This document shows, in pieces, positions 6,091-11,584 of a stretch of 39,920 bases of DNA. The DNA is from a virus. Location of the stretch: the IMG/VR virus record IMGVR_UViG_3300025630_000003, positions 1-39,920 of that record, one strand, 5' to 3'. Within the stretch, counting starts at the first letter, position 1. Every line of letters begins with the position of its first letter. Below the pieces are notes generated by a model. That model searched no databases. It was not told where the DNA came from and saw nothing but the letters and a program-made list of their open reading frames with translations. Position numbers and translations under genes: made by a program.

Positions 6091-6768
6091 ATGAAAAAAC
6101 AAAACGGCTACATAATACATTCAGATTCCTGGCGCATTGTGATTGCGACCATGTCTTCACAAAATCGTAAAACGGGAAACATGATTCAAACATGGATTCT
6201 GAACCGGCGGGAGAATCCCGTTGAATCTCTAGCGAAAGGAACGGATGCTAGAGTTTGCGGCGATTGTCCGTTGCGTGGAAATCGCGGAAAGGAGCGCGGT
6301 TGCTACGTAAATGTGGGCCAGGCCCCGCTTGGAATATGGAAATCATGGGAGTCTGGCGGTTACCAGAAAGCTGAATCCGGCGACTATGGCGCCTTGTTTA
6401 ATGGGCGTGAAATCCGGTTTGGCGCCTATGGTGATCCAGTTCATATCCCGCTTCCCAAGCTTGCCGCAATGGCGGCTAGTTCTGCCGGATTTACCGGTTA
6501 CACCCATCAATGGCGCAATCCGGTTTTCAAGGGATACCGTCAATATTTAATGGCATCCGTTGAAAACGAGAGGGACGCCAAAACAGCATGGCGGCGGGGA
6601 TGGCGCACTTTCAGAATCGCGGAAACGGGAGCTGACGGAGAAATCGAATGCCCCAGCGCACGGGGCGTTGAATGCCGGGATTGTAAATTGTGCGCTGGGA
6701 ATTCCCGTCCGGCGAAATCCATATTCATTCCCGCTCACGGGGTTGGCGCTAACTTCATCCAAAATTGA
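6091..6768 (+). CDS. Cysteine-rich phage/plasmid protein (recalled as DUF7227-like)
   Basis: A 225-residue protein. ATG 6091 follows AAAGGAAA; an in-frame ATG at 6073 would add MKGNKK. Features: an N-terminal NRKTGNMIQTWIL strand pair, a first cysteine set (ARVCGDCPLRGNRGKERGCY), a central FGAYGDPVHIPLP and GFTGYTHQWRN block, and a second cysteine set (CPSARGVECRDCKLCAGNS) followed by SIFIPAHG. This order matches a family I recall from phages and plasmids as DUF7227, with no known function. The two clusters suggest metal or iron-sulphur binding. The family name is from memory; the cysteines are seen. Confidence 0.8.
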   Translation: MKKQNGYIIHSDSWRIVIATMSSQNRKTGNMIQTWILNRRENPVESLAKGTDARVCGDCPLRGNRGKERGCYVNVGQAPLGIWKSWESGGYQKAESGDYGALFNGREIRFGAYGDPVHIPLPKLAAMAASSAGFTGYTHQWRNPVFKGYRQYLMASVENERDAKTAWRRGWRTFRIAETGADGEIECPSARGVECRDCKLCAGNSRPAKSIFIPAHGVGANFIQN

Positions 6769-6770
6769 TC

Positions 6771-7121
6771 ATGCAGAACTACGTAGACAACCGGAAATGG
6801 ACGCGTTTTCTTGGCAAATTGAACGGAAAGCGAATTCACAAATACGCCGTGCGGATCGATTTCAATGAGCGGGCGGCGTTAGGGCTGGACAATTTCCAGG
6901 GCAAAACGCAATGGATTTCCGTGACGAGTGATTGTCCCAAAAAGGCGGCACAATGGGTTTTAGACAAGCTGCCAGGGACACCGTGCGTTGAAGTTACAGT
7001 TTACGGCCCACGCGGAGGGGAGGCGGCGCGCCGTTTTCAGGGCTGGGATTCGGCGGTATGGTCGGCGATGGTCCAACGTAGGGATTCATGGCAGCCGGGA
7101 TTCAAGGGGATTTTAGACTAA
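6771..7121 (+). CDS. Early protein of unknown function, last gene of block 1
   Basis: A 116-residue basic protein starting at ATG 6771, three bases after the previous stop; a TTG at 6765 is less likely. Content: RIHKYAVRIDFNERAALGLD, then DCPKKAAQWVLDKL and VEVTVYGPRGGE. Mixed alpha/beta, no membrane segment. It ends 9 bases before a strong terminator, closing the block. Family not recognised. Confidence 0.75.
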   Translation: MQNYVDNRKWTRFLGKLNGKRIHKYAVRIDFNERAALGLDNFQGKTQWISVTSDCPKKAAQWVLDKLPGTPCVEVTVYGPRGGEAARRFQGWDSAVWSAMVQRRDSWQPGFKGILD

Positions 7122-7130
7122 CGTCAAAAC

Positions 7131-7157
7131 GGCCGGGCTTTCGAGCCCGGCCTTTTT
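7131..7157 (+). terminator. Strong intrinsic terminator ending early block 1
   Basis: GGCCGGGCT (7131-7139), loop TTCG, AGCCCGGCC (7144-7152), then TTTTT (7153-7157). A nine-pair GC-rich stem with a stable UUCG tetraloop and a U tract is a textbook rho-independent terminator. It separates block 1 from the non-coding region and block 2. Confidence 0.95.
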
Positions 7158-7249
7158 GTGCCCTAGAAACGCCTCTCTCGCGTTTTAAGGCTCGCAAGGT
7201 GTCAGCATACCAGTCGAAAACTAAAACGCCTTAGAACGCGCCTCCGTTC

Positions 7250-7289
7250 GTCCGTCCGTCCGTCTCCCTAGGGGCGCGGACGGACGGAC
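7250..7289. repeat. Perfect 13-bp inverted repeat made of GTCC units
   Basis: GTCCGTCCGTCCG (7250-7262) and CGGACGGACGGAC (7277-7289) pair perfectly. The 14-base loop contains CCCTAGGG, which can pair on itself. Each arm is itself a tandem GTCC/GGAC array. No T run follows. Such a long GC-rich cruciform fits a protein-bound DNA site or a stable RNA hairpin better than a terminator. Confidence 0.75.
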
Positions 7290-7639
7290 AGTCCAATCAG
7301 ACCTGGCCAGACCTAATCCGGGGTTGGCGCTTTGAAGCTTGCAACCAGTCCATGCTTCAACTCATGACCTGCACCGTAATCCCCTGCTATGTCGGATACC
7401 AGCCGGAAGGGCGTAGCCCGGCAAGGCTGGGGTATGTCGCCGGTTTTCATTAATCCGGGGGTTTCGCTTACAGCTTGCTCGCGCCCGCGTTATACTCGGA
7501 CTAGTACCCGCTGGGATTCAAGCGAATTACAAAGCTCGCTTGGGCTCGCTTCGGGTTTCATTTAACTGCTCATGCGCCAGCCCTCGCCTTCGCTTGCGGG
7601 TTTTACGCGCTTTCCGGCCTGCGGCCGACGCGCCCGCGC

Positions 7640-7858
7640 TTAAGGTTGCTTTGGCTCGGGCTTAAACAGGGGATGAGGGGTACGGGGAGAAGGGTTCTGC
7701 GCCTCCCGCTGGTCGGATACTAATTCGGGGGTTGGCGAGTCGTCAAGGACTATTTTGGGGTGATCTGCGATTCTGGCCCAATTTTCGCAATGTTCCTTTT
7801 TGACCACCCCTGAAATCTGCTCGGCGGTGTAATCCTGGGGTATGCGGGCGGGTGTCAC
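7640..7858 (-). CDS. Doubtful small minus-strand protein
   Basis: A 72-codon frame with a GTG start and no Shine-Dalgarno. The translation is hydrophilic and proline-rich at its end (PSPRTPHPLFKPEPKQP), with a plausible helical start (YTAEQISGVVKKEHCENWAR). It would be the only leftward gene here and overlaps one of the dispersed repeats. The composition is protein-like, but no signal supports expression, so it may be chance. Confidence 0.25.
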   Translation of the reverse strand: MTPARIPQDYTAEQISGVVKKEHCENWARIADHPKIVLDDSPTPELVSDQREAQNPSPRTPHPLFKPEPKQP

Positions 7859-7876
7859 TTGCTATAACATTTCGTA

Positions 7877-7905
7877 TTGACAGGCGCGTTGCCTGAGCGT
7901 AGAAG
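7877..7905 (+). promoter_or_regulatory. Sigma70-type promoter for early block 2
   Basis: TTGACA (7877-7882), a 17-base spacer and TAGAAG (7900-7905). The -35 box is consensus; the -10 box matches four of six. The predicted start is near 7912, only about two bases before ATG 7914, so the transcript would be leaderless. The spacer is filled by a palindrome, making this a likely regulated promoter. Confidence 0.7.
7881..7895. promoter_or_regulatory. Candidate operator inside the block 2 promoter
   Basis: CAGGC-GCGTT-GCCTG, a perfect dyad (five-base arms, five-base centre) lying between the -35 and -10 boxes. A dimeric repressor here would block RNA polymerase. It differs in sequence from the palindrome at 11368-11380, so it need not bind the same protein. 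Confidence 0.5.
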
Positions 7906-7913
7906 TTGCCCCA

Positions 7914-7973
7914 ATGAACGACTTCACTTTAACAGTTCTCAGTCAGCTACGCTCTGAGGCGTCTTTTCAATAA
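7914..7973 (+). CDS. Possible 19-residue leader peptide
   Basis: ATG 7914 to TAA 7971-7973, product starting MNDFTLTVLSQLRSE. Its ATG lies about two bases from the predicted transcription start, so it would be translated from a leaderless mRNA. It ends six bases before ATG 7980. It may be a leader that couples translation to the 80-residue gene. Evidence is positional only. Confidence 0.35.
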   Translation: MNDFTLTVLSQLRSEASFQ

Positions 7974-7979
7974 CTGGAA

Positions 7980-8222
7980 ATGAGAACTGACGAACACCGC
8001 CTTCGCAACATCATGCAAGCTGTCTATCTCGCCATGGTCGGGGGAGACTGGTTCACCCTTGAGGAGCTTTCAGAGCGGGTTGGCTATCCTGTTGCAAAAC
8101 TCTCTGTTCTGCTGCGCTGGATGCAAAAGCCTGAGTATGGGGCGCATAACATAATTTCCCGCACCGGGCATGACCAAGATGGTCCTGTTCGGGAATACAA
8201 ACTCGTAGAAAGACTGTTCTGA
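7980..8222 (+). CDS. Winged-helix-like small DNA-binding protein
   Basis: An 80-residue protein. The segment WFTLEELSERVGYPVAKLSVLLRWMQ reads as the helix-turn-helix of a winged-helix fold, followed by a wing-like strand pair (NIISRTGHDQDGPVREYKLVERL). Such small proteins occur in many phages as putative regulators or replication accessories. It is the first sizeable gene behind the 7877 promoter, and its stop overlaps the next ATG (TGATG). No specific target can be inferred. Confidence 0.75.
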   Translation: MRTDEHRLRNIMQAVYLAMVGGDWFTLEELSERVGYPVAKLSVLLRWMQKPEYGAHNIISRTGHDQDGPVREYKLVERLF

Positions 8223-8779
8223 TGAGAGTCCTGATTGGATGTGAAACAAGCGGAAAGGTGAGAGACGCATTCCTTGCCCGTGGGCATGAGGCTATGTCCT
8301 GTGACCTTCTCCCTACTGACGTTCCCGGTCCTCACTACCAAGGGGATGTCTTTGACGTCATCGACTACCCTTTGGACATTGCTATCTTCCACCCTGAATG
8401 CACTCATCTCTCAGTCTCTGGGGCACGGCACTTTGAGGCCAAGAAGGCTGACGGTCGGCAGCAGGCCGCCGTCAGCTTTTTCATGCGCCTTGTGCGGCGT
8501 TCTGAGCATATCTCAGGGCGTTGCTTTGAGAATCCGGTCAGCATCATGTCCTCGATGTGGCGCAAGCCCACGCAGATCATCCAACCCTGGATGTTTGGGC
8601 ATGGCGAGACAAAGGCTACCTGTCTGTGGCTGGAGGGACTGTCTCTGCTAAAGCCCACCAACATCGTGGAAGGGCGGGAGGCGAGGATTCACAAGATGCC
8701 TCCGAGTGAGGACAGGTGGAAAAAGAGAAGCGAAACCTATACCGGCATAGCAGATGCCATGGCAGATACTTGGGGCTGA
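8222..8779 (+). CDS. DNA methyltransferase-like phage protein
   Basis: A 185-residue protein of a widespread phage family usually annotated as DNA (cytosine) methyltransferase-like. Seen: an N-terminal Rossmann-type start (MRVLIGCETSGKVRDAFLARGHEAMSCDLLPTD), an acidic strand (DVFDVIDYPLDIAIFHPECTHLSVSGARHF), ENPVSIMSS, then IQPWMFGHGETKATCLWLEG and a C-terminal PPSEDRWKKRSETYTGIADAMA. It lacks the PCQ and GN motifs of true C5 enzymes, so its substrate and activity are unproven. Modification of phage DNA against restriction is the usual proposal. It is coupled to the HTH gene. Confidence 0.8.
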   Translation: MRVLIGCETSGKVRDAFLARGHEAMSCDLLPTDVPGPHYQGDVFDVIDYPLDIAIFHPECTHLSVSGARHFEAKKADGRQQAAVSFFMRLVRRSEHISGRCFENPVSIMSSMWRKPTQIIQPWMFGHGETKATCLWLEGLSLLKPTNIVEGREARIHKMPPSEDRWKKRSETYTGIADAMADTWG

Positions 8780-8797
8780 AATGAGAGTTCTTGAGCA

Positions 8798-9154
8798 ATG
8801 GAGCAGAAACCTGATATGACACCAGAACAGACAACACACATGCTGGAACTCAATGCAGAGTTCTCCAACCTATTCAAAAACAAATACCGGGCTGGACAGG
8901 AAGAGCACGGTGGGGACTTGTGGAAAAAAGACCCGCTCCTAATGTGCATCGCCGCCAAGGAGGAGGTTGCGGACCAGTGGGCTTACATCTCGGTCATCGA
9001 GGAGACACTGCGGCGTTGGCACCTGGATCGCATTGAAGCTTTGGCCCTGCTCCGCGGAGTGGACAGGGCTAGTCAAACCCCGGAATGGAGCACAAGCGCA
9101 GAAAGGTTATTGAATCGGGCCTCCGGCTACCGGCCCCAAAAAACGAAAACATGA
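8798..9154 (+). CDS. MazG-like / helical nucleotide-hydrolase-fold protein
   Basis: A 118-residue protein. The first half (LFKNKYRAGQEEHGGDLWKK, then a helix with AAKEEVADQWAYISVIEE) matches the E-x-x-E-plus-D helical layout of small all-alpha nucleotide pyrophosphohydrolases common in phages, which cleave non-canonical or signalling nucleotides. The rest (RIEALALLRGVDRASQTPEW) is variable. ATG 8798 is chosen; ATG 8816 is also possible. The stop overlaps the endolysin ATG (ATGA). The fold assignment is by pattern and the activity is inferred. Confidence 0.6.
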   Translation: MEQKPDMTPEQTTHMLELNAEFSNLFKNKYRAGQEEHGGDLWKKDPLLMCIAAKEEVADQWAYISVIEETLRRWHLDRIEALALLRGVDRASQTPEWSTSAERLLNRASGYRPQKTKT

Positions 9155-9555
9155 AAACGGCACTCACAATTTTATTCATCACCGCAACGGCTGCGAAGGC
9201 AGACCTTCCCGCAGGATTTATCGACGCGCTTCACCGTGTCGAGACAGGTGGTCGCTTGGGCGCGGTCATTGGCGACGGCGGCGCGGCCCGAGGCCCGCTA
9301 CAAATTCATCGCGGCTATTGGAAGGAAGCGGTCAATTATGACCGATCCCTCGGAGGTTGTTATCAGGACGTAGCCGACCTACTCTACGCGTCCAAGGTCG
9401 TTGACGCTTACATGCGGCGATATGCGAAGCGGGCCTACATCGACGGCGACTCAGCGACGATGGCAAGGATTCACAACGGCGGGCCGAGCGGTCACCGCAA
9501 GGCGGCGACGTTGCGTTATTTGAAGAAGTTCAAGGCGGCGGGAGGTGGACGATGA
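9151..9555 (+). CDS. Secreted lysozyme-like endolysin (transglycosylase fold)
   Basis: A 134-residue protein. ATG 9151 is chosen because it overlaps the previous stop (ATGA) and gives a signal peptide: MKTALTILFITATAAKA, with an AxA cleavage site near residue 17. The mature part has the lysozyme/transglycosylase signature: a catalytic Glu in HRVETGG (E31), GDGGAARGPLQIHRGYWKEA, then a helix with DAYMRRYA and ATMARIHNGGPSG. It should cut peptidoglycan glycan strands after Sec export, so lysis timing could be holin-independent. It is unusual in sitting among early plus-strand genes, far from the late genes. Confidence 0.85.
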   Translation: MKTALTILFITATAAKADLPAGFIDALHRVETGGRLGAVIGDGGAARGPLQIHRGYWKEAVNYDRSLGGCYQDVADLLYASKVVDAYMRRYAKRAYIDGDSATMARIHNGGPSGHRKAATLRYLKKFKAAGGGR

Positions 9556-9770
9556 ATGTCGATCTTACAGGCTACTCTGTGGACGAGGGCGGGGACATCA
9601 CCTACGAGACCCCTTGCGGATTCCTGATCGACATCGGTTTCGTTGAGATACGCGAAGGCGACCCCGTCGTCACGCTGAATGTCTCGCGGGATATCCCCGT
9701 GTCCCAACTCCACAAGATCACTCACCTCGCGGCTAATTGGATGGCGGCGCAGCAGGCGAGCCGCAACTGA
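9552..9770 (+). CDS. Small early protein, unknown function
   Basis: A 72-residue protein whose ATG overlaps the endolysin stop. Predominantly beta (CGFLIDIGFVEIREGDPVVTLNVSR) with a C-terminal helix (LHKITHLAANWMAAQQA). No known motif. Coupling suggests co-expression with the endolysin, but nothing else links it to lysis. Confidence 0.7.
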   Translation: MNVDLTGYSVDEGGDITYETPCGFLIDIGFVEIREGDPVVTLNVSRDIPVSQLHKITHLAANWMAAQQASRN

Positions 9771-9778
9771 GGTCAAGG

Positions 9779-10708
9779 ATGAACTATTACAATGAGAACG
9801 ACAAACACGCATCAGCTTGGCTTCGGGAGCTTATCCAACGCGGACTCATTCCGCGAGGACACGTTGACGAACGCAGCATTGTCGAAGTTGAACACGGCGA
9901 CCTTCAGGGCTACACACAATGTCACTTCTTCGCAGGAATCGGCGGGTGGAGCTACGCATTGCAACTCGCAGGATGGCCTGAAGACGAACCCGTGTGGACA
10001 GGGTCATGCCCATGCCAACCTTTCAGCGCAGCAGGGAAAGGCAAAGGAACCGACGATGAACGGCACCTATGGCCCGAATTCTTCCGCCTCATCCGCGAGT
10101 GTCGCCCTCGCATCGTCTTTGGCGAACAGGTTTCGAGCAAGGCTGGGCGTGGATGGTTCGATGGAGTATCGGCTGACCTGGAAAGTGTGGATTACGCCGC
10201 AGCGGCGGCAGATCTGTGCGCTGCGGGCATCCAAAGCCCGCACATCCGACAAAGACTTTATTGGGTGGCCGACGCCGAGAGGCCCGCACGGACACGGCCC
10301 AAGCGACGGCGTGACGAGAGGGTTGACCCCGGAAGGAGCGGCTCACTTGGCGGGTTGGGTGACGCCGCCAGCGAGGGATTGGAAGGACACGCCGGGGATG
10401 TCGCAGACGGGAACGAACTCGGACGGCTCGACGCGAACTCGCTTGGATCAACTGCCGCGACAAGCCGCCCTTGGGATCGCTACGACACCCTCTGCTGCAA
10501 AGACGGGAAATCGAGGCGGGTTGAACCCGGCACATTCCCGCTGGTTGATGGGCTACCCCGTGGAATGGTGCCAAGCTGCGATATCAGCAGGGCGTATGCT
10601 CAATCAACAGCGGAGGAGAGGGTGATGCGTTTACGCGGTTACGGAAACGCTATCGTCCCGCCTCTCGCAGCAGAGTTCATAGCCGTGTTCATGGATGAGA
10701 GTGAATGA
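9779..10708 (+). CDS. dcm: Cytosine-5 DNA methyltransferase
   Basis: A 309-residue C5 methyltransferase that transfers a methyl group from SAM to cytosine in a short DNA target, probably protecting phage DNA from restriction. Motifs in order: I (SAM binding) HFFAGIGG at 49-56; IV (catalytic) SCPCQPFS with Cys79; VI-like GEQV at 115-118, in place of the usual ENV; VIII-like HIRQRLYW at 155-162; X-like RGYGNAIVPPLA at 286-297. The recognition region (about 165-250) is rich in R, G and D, as in related phage enzymes. ATG 9779 follows a GAGGTCAAGG site. An unusual second open frame lies inside it (10056-10625). Confidence 0.92.
   Translation: MNYYNENDKHASAWLRELIQRGLIPRGHVDERSIVEVEHGDLQGYTQCHFFAGIGGWSYALQLAGWPEDEPVWTGSCPCQPFSAAGKGKGTDDERHLWPEFFRLIRECRPRIVFGEQVSSKAGRGWFDGVSADLESVDYAAAAADLCAAGIQSPHIRQRLYWVADAERPARTRPKRRRDERVDPGRSGSLGGLGDAASEGLEGHAGDVADGNELGRLDANSLGSTAATSRPWDRYDTLCCKDGKSRRVEPGTFPLVDGLPRGMVPSCDISRAYAQSTAEERVMRLRGYGNAIVPPLAAEFIAVFMDESE
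10056..10625 (+). CDS. Overprinted protein in an alternative frame inside the C5 methyltransferase gene
   Basis: A 189-codon frame nested in the methyltransferase gene. It stays open upstream to 9792 (277 codons). ATG 10056 is preferred because AAAGGAA lies just upstream. The peptide has a layout I recognise from other phage proteins: SSASVALASSLANRFRARL, GSMEYRLTWKVW, ICALRASKARTSDKDFIGWP, DWKDTPGM, STRTRLDQLPRQAA and LNPAHSRWLMGYPVEW. Database proteins of this type that I recall begin with the same frame-shifted reading of the PCQPFS motif, so the overlap itself appears conserved. Function unknown. It could still be an open frame imposed by the codon use of the main gene. Confidence 0.55.
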   Translation: MNGTYGPNSSASSASVALASSLANRFRARLGVDGSMEYRLTWKVWITPQRRQICALRASKARTSDKDFIGWPTPRGPHGHGPSDGVTRGLTPEGAAHLAGWVTPPARDWKDTPGMSQTGTNSDGSTRTRLDQLPRQAALGIATTPSAAKTGNRGGLNPAHSRWLMGYPVEWCQAAISAGRMLNQQRRRG

Positions 10709-10967
10709 CTGCGAGGAATGTGCTTACCTCCGCGCTGAGCGGGCCGGGATGTATTTATCTGACGGGGCTCCGCTTGAAGTTGCTGACCGCGCAGCTCAGC
10801 GGGAGCGGTGCAGCAACCACCCTTACACACAGATGGACCTGTTCAACGAACTGGCAGACAGAACGAGAAAGGTTGTGAAATCACCTACCTTTTGCGAACA
10901 GAAGCGCCGCGAGGGATACCCTTTGGCGGATCATATTCCCACCCCAGAGAGGCCGCAATGTCCATGA
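10695..10967 (+). CDS. Small early protein with cysteines, unknown function
   Basis: A 90-residue protein overlapping the end of the methyltransferase gene by 14 bases. It starts MRVNDCEECAYLRAERAGMY, with a CxxC pair, then CSNHPYTQMDLFNELADR and a Pro-rich C-terminus with two more Cys. The CEEC...C...C set might bind zinc. Its last 83 bases overlap the convergent XRE gene, so transcription of one may interfere with the other. Confidence 0.65.
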   Translation: MRVNDCEECAYLRAERAGMYLSDGAPLEVADRAAQRERCSNHPYTQMDLFNELADRTRKVVKSPTFCEQKRREGYPLADHIPTPERPQCP

Positions 10968-11316
10968 TGCTCTCCTCTATCTCAGGAATCTGGTTGGCGC
11001 GCTTGAGAATGAATGCGAGAGCAAGCTCGCCCTGGTGCGATAGGTTTGCTGTAATCACATTCTCTTTTGCTTTAACCGCGACATGCCCGTGCAATTCTTC
11101 TGGCACCACGTCTGCCACATACGCCTTGAGCGCGTCGAGTTGGTTGGGCTTCTTAAGCGGGGCGAGCAGCCGCCACAGGTCATTCGCACTGCATGGCAGC
11201 CGGTCGTTGCAGGCCCTGCTGATGTACGCCTGGGTGACACCGGCAGATTCCGCCAGTTGTGCCTGTGATTTTTTTTCCTCTCTCAGGACTCGCTTCAGGG
11301 TTTTTGGAAATTCCAT
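10885..11316 (-). CDS. XRE-family transcriptional repressor
   Basis: A 143-residue protein. The N-terminal helix-turn-helix of the Cro/CI (XRE) type is visible at about 10-45: LREEKKSQAQLAESAGVTQAYISRACNDRL. The rest is helical with no peptidase motif, so it is not a self-cleaving LexA/CI type. It is the only clear minus-strand gene in the early region and diverges from a strong promoter (11383-11410). A palindrome and inverted repeats between the two genes are natural operators. It is likely the regulator of early block 2 and perhaps of a dormant state. No integrase accompanies it. Confidence 0.85.
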   Translation of the reverse strand: MEFPKTLKRVLREEKKSQAQLAESAGVTQAYISRACNDRLPCSANDLWRLLAPLKKPNQLDALKAYVADVVPEELHGHVAVKAKENVITANLSHQGELALAFILKRANQIPEIEESIMDIAASLGWEYDPPKGIPRGASVRKR

Positions 11317-11332
11317 GCTTGCAGATTTGGCT

Positions 11333-11362
11333 AATATGCAGGGATTGCAAGCACGGTTTCAA
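11333..11362 (-). promoter_or_regulatory. Possible promoter for the XRE repressor
   Basis: On the minus strand: TTGAAA (11362-11357), an 18-base spacer and CATATT (11338-11333), matching 5/6 and 4/6 consensus positions. It overlaps the inverted repeat GCTTGCA (11317-11323) / TGCAAGC (11346-11352), which would allow autoregulation. Confidence 0.4.
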
Positions 11363-11367
11363 ACTTT

Positions 11368-11380
11368 CTCAAGCATTGAG
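11368..11380. promoter_or_regulatory. Candidate operator palindrome beside the early promoter
   Basis: CTCAA-GCA-TTGAG, a perfect dyad ending two bases before the TTGACA at 11383. A repressor dimer here would cover the -35 region of the rightward promoter and sit just upstream of the leftward -35. It is the best candidate binding site for the neighbouring XRE protein. Confidence 0.5.
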
Positions 11381-11382
11381 TG

Positions 11383-11410
11383 TTGACAGAATGTAATATC
11401 TGACTAAAAT
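11383..11410 (+). promoter_or_regulatory. Strong sigma70-type promoter for the recombination/replication genes
   Basis: TTGACA (11383-11388), a 16-base spacer and TAAAAT (11405-11410): 6/6 and 5/6 matches. The predicted start near 11417 lies about six bases before ATG 11423, so the mRNA has essentially no leader and no Shine-Dalgarno. It drives the plus-strand genes from 11423 to 16685. Confidence 0.8.
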
Positions 11411-11422
11411 CCACATCACCAA

Positions 11423-11584
11423 ATGAAGAACACATACATCAAAAAGTTGGCCCGCCTCCAGAACGAGATCCGCAAACGCGGACTTTTGAACATCGCCCGC
11501 AACCACCTTATGGATGAGAACGAACTGGAGCGCATTATTTCCCAAAACACTGACCGCTGCAAGGCGAAGGAGGTGCAGGCGTGA
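11423..11584 (+). CDS. Small basic protein, first gene after the regulated promoter
   Basis: A 53-residue, lysine/arginine-rich helical protein beginning MKNTYIKKLARLQNEIRKRG. It starts at ATG 11423 with no Shine-Dalgarno but about six bases from the predicted transcription start, so leaderless translation is likely. Its stop overlaps the GTG of the next gene (GTGA). The role is unknown; first genes behind repressor-controlled promoters are often regulators. Confidence 0.65.
   Translation: MKNTYIKKLARLQNEIRKRGLLNIARNHLMDENELERIISQNTDRCKAKEVQA

Larger units (their letters stand above)
7158..7876. other. Structured non-coding region with dispersed repeats
   Basis: About 720 bases without a convincing gene, apart from a doubtful minus-strand frame (7640-7858). 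It holds AAAACGCCTTAGAACGC (7223-7239), a perfect 13-bp inverted repeat (7250-7289), three imperfect copies of TAATYCGGGG(G)TT (7314-7329, 7451-7467, 7721-7737), two copies of GTCGGATAC (7391-7399, 7712-7720), a nested stem-loop (about 7395-7436), and GCTCGCTT repeats near 7535-7555. No T-tract terminator was found after 7157. A replication origin, a centromere-like or partition site, or a non-coding RNA are all possible; none is proven. Confidence 0.6.

Noticed and set aside
7388-7436. tRNA-like fold in the non-coding region
   Set aside because: Stems pair, but there is no T-loop GTTC-type sequence, acceptor or anticodon geometry. No other tRNA candidate was seen by eye.
7952-7966. 15-base exact repeat CTCTGAGGCGTCTTT shared with 15405-15419
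   Set aside because: The second copy is inside helicase codons, and one 15-mer match is within chance for 40 kb.
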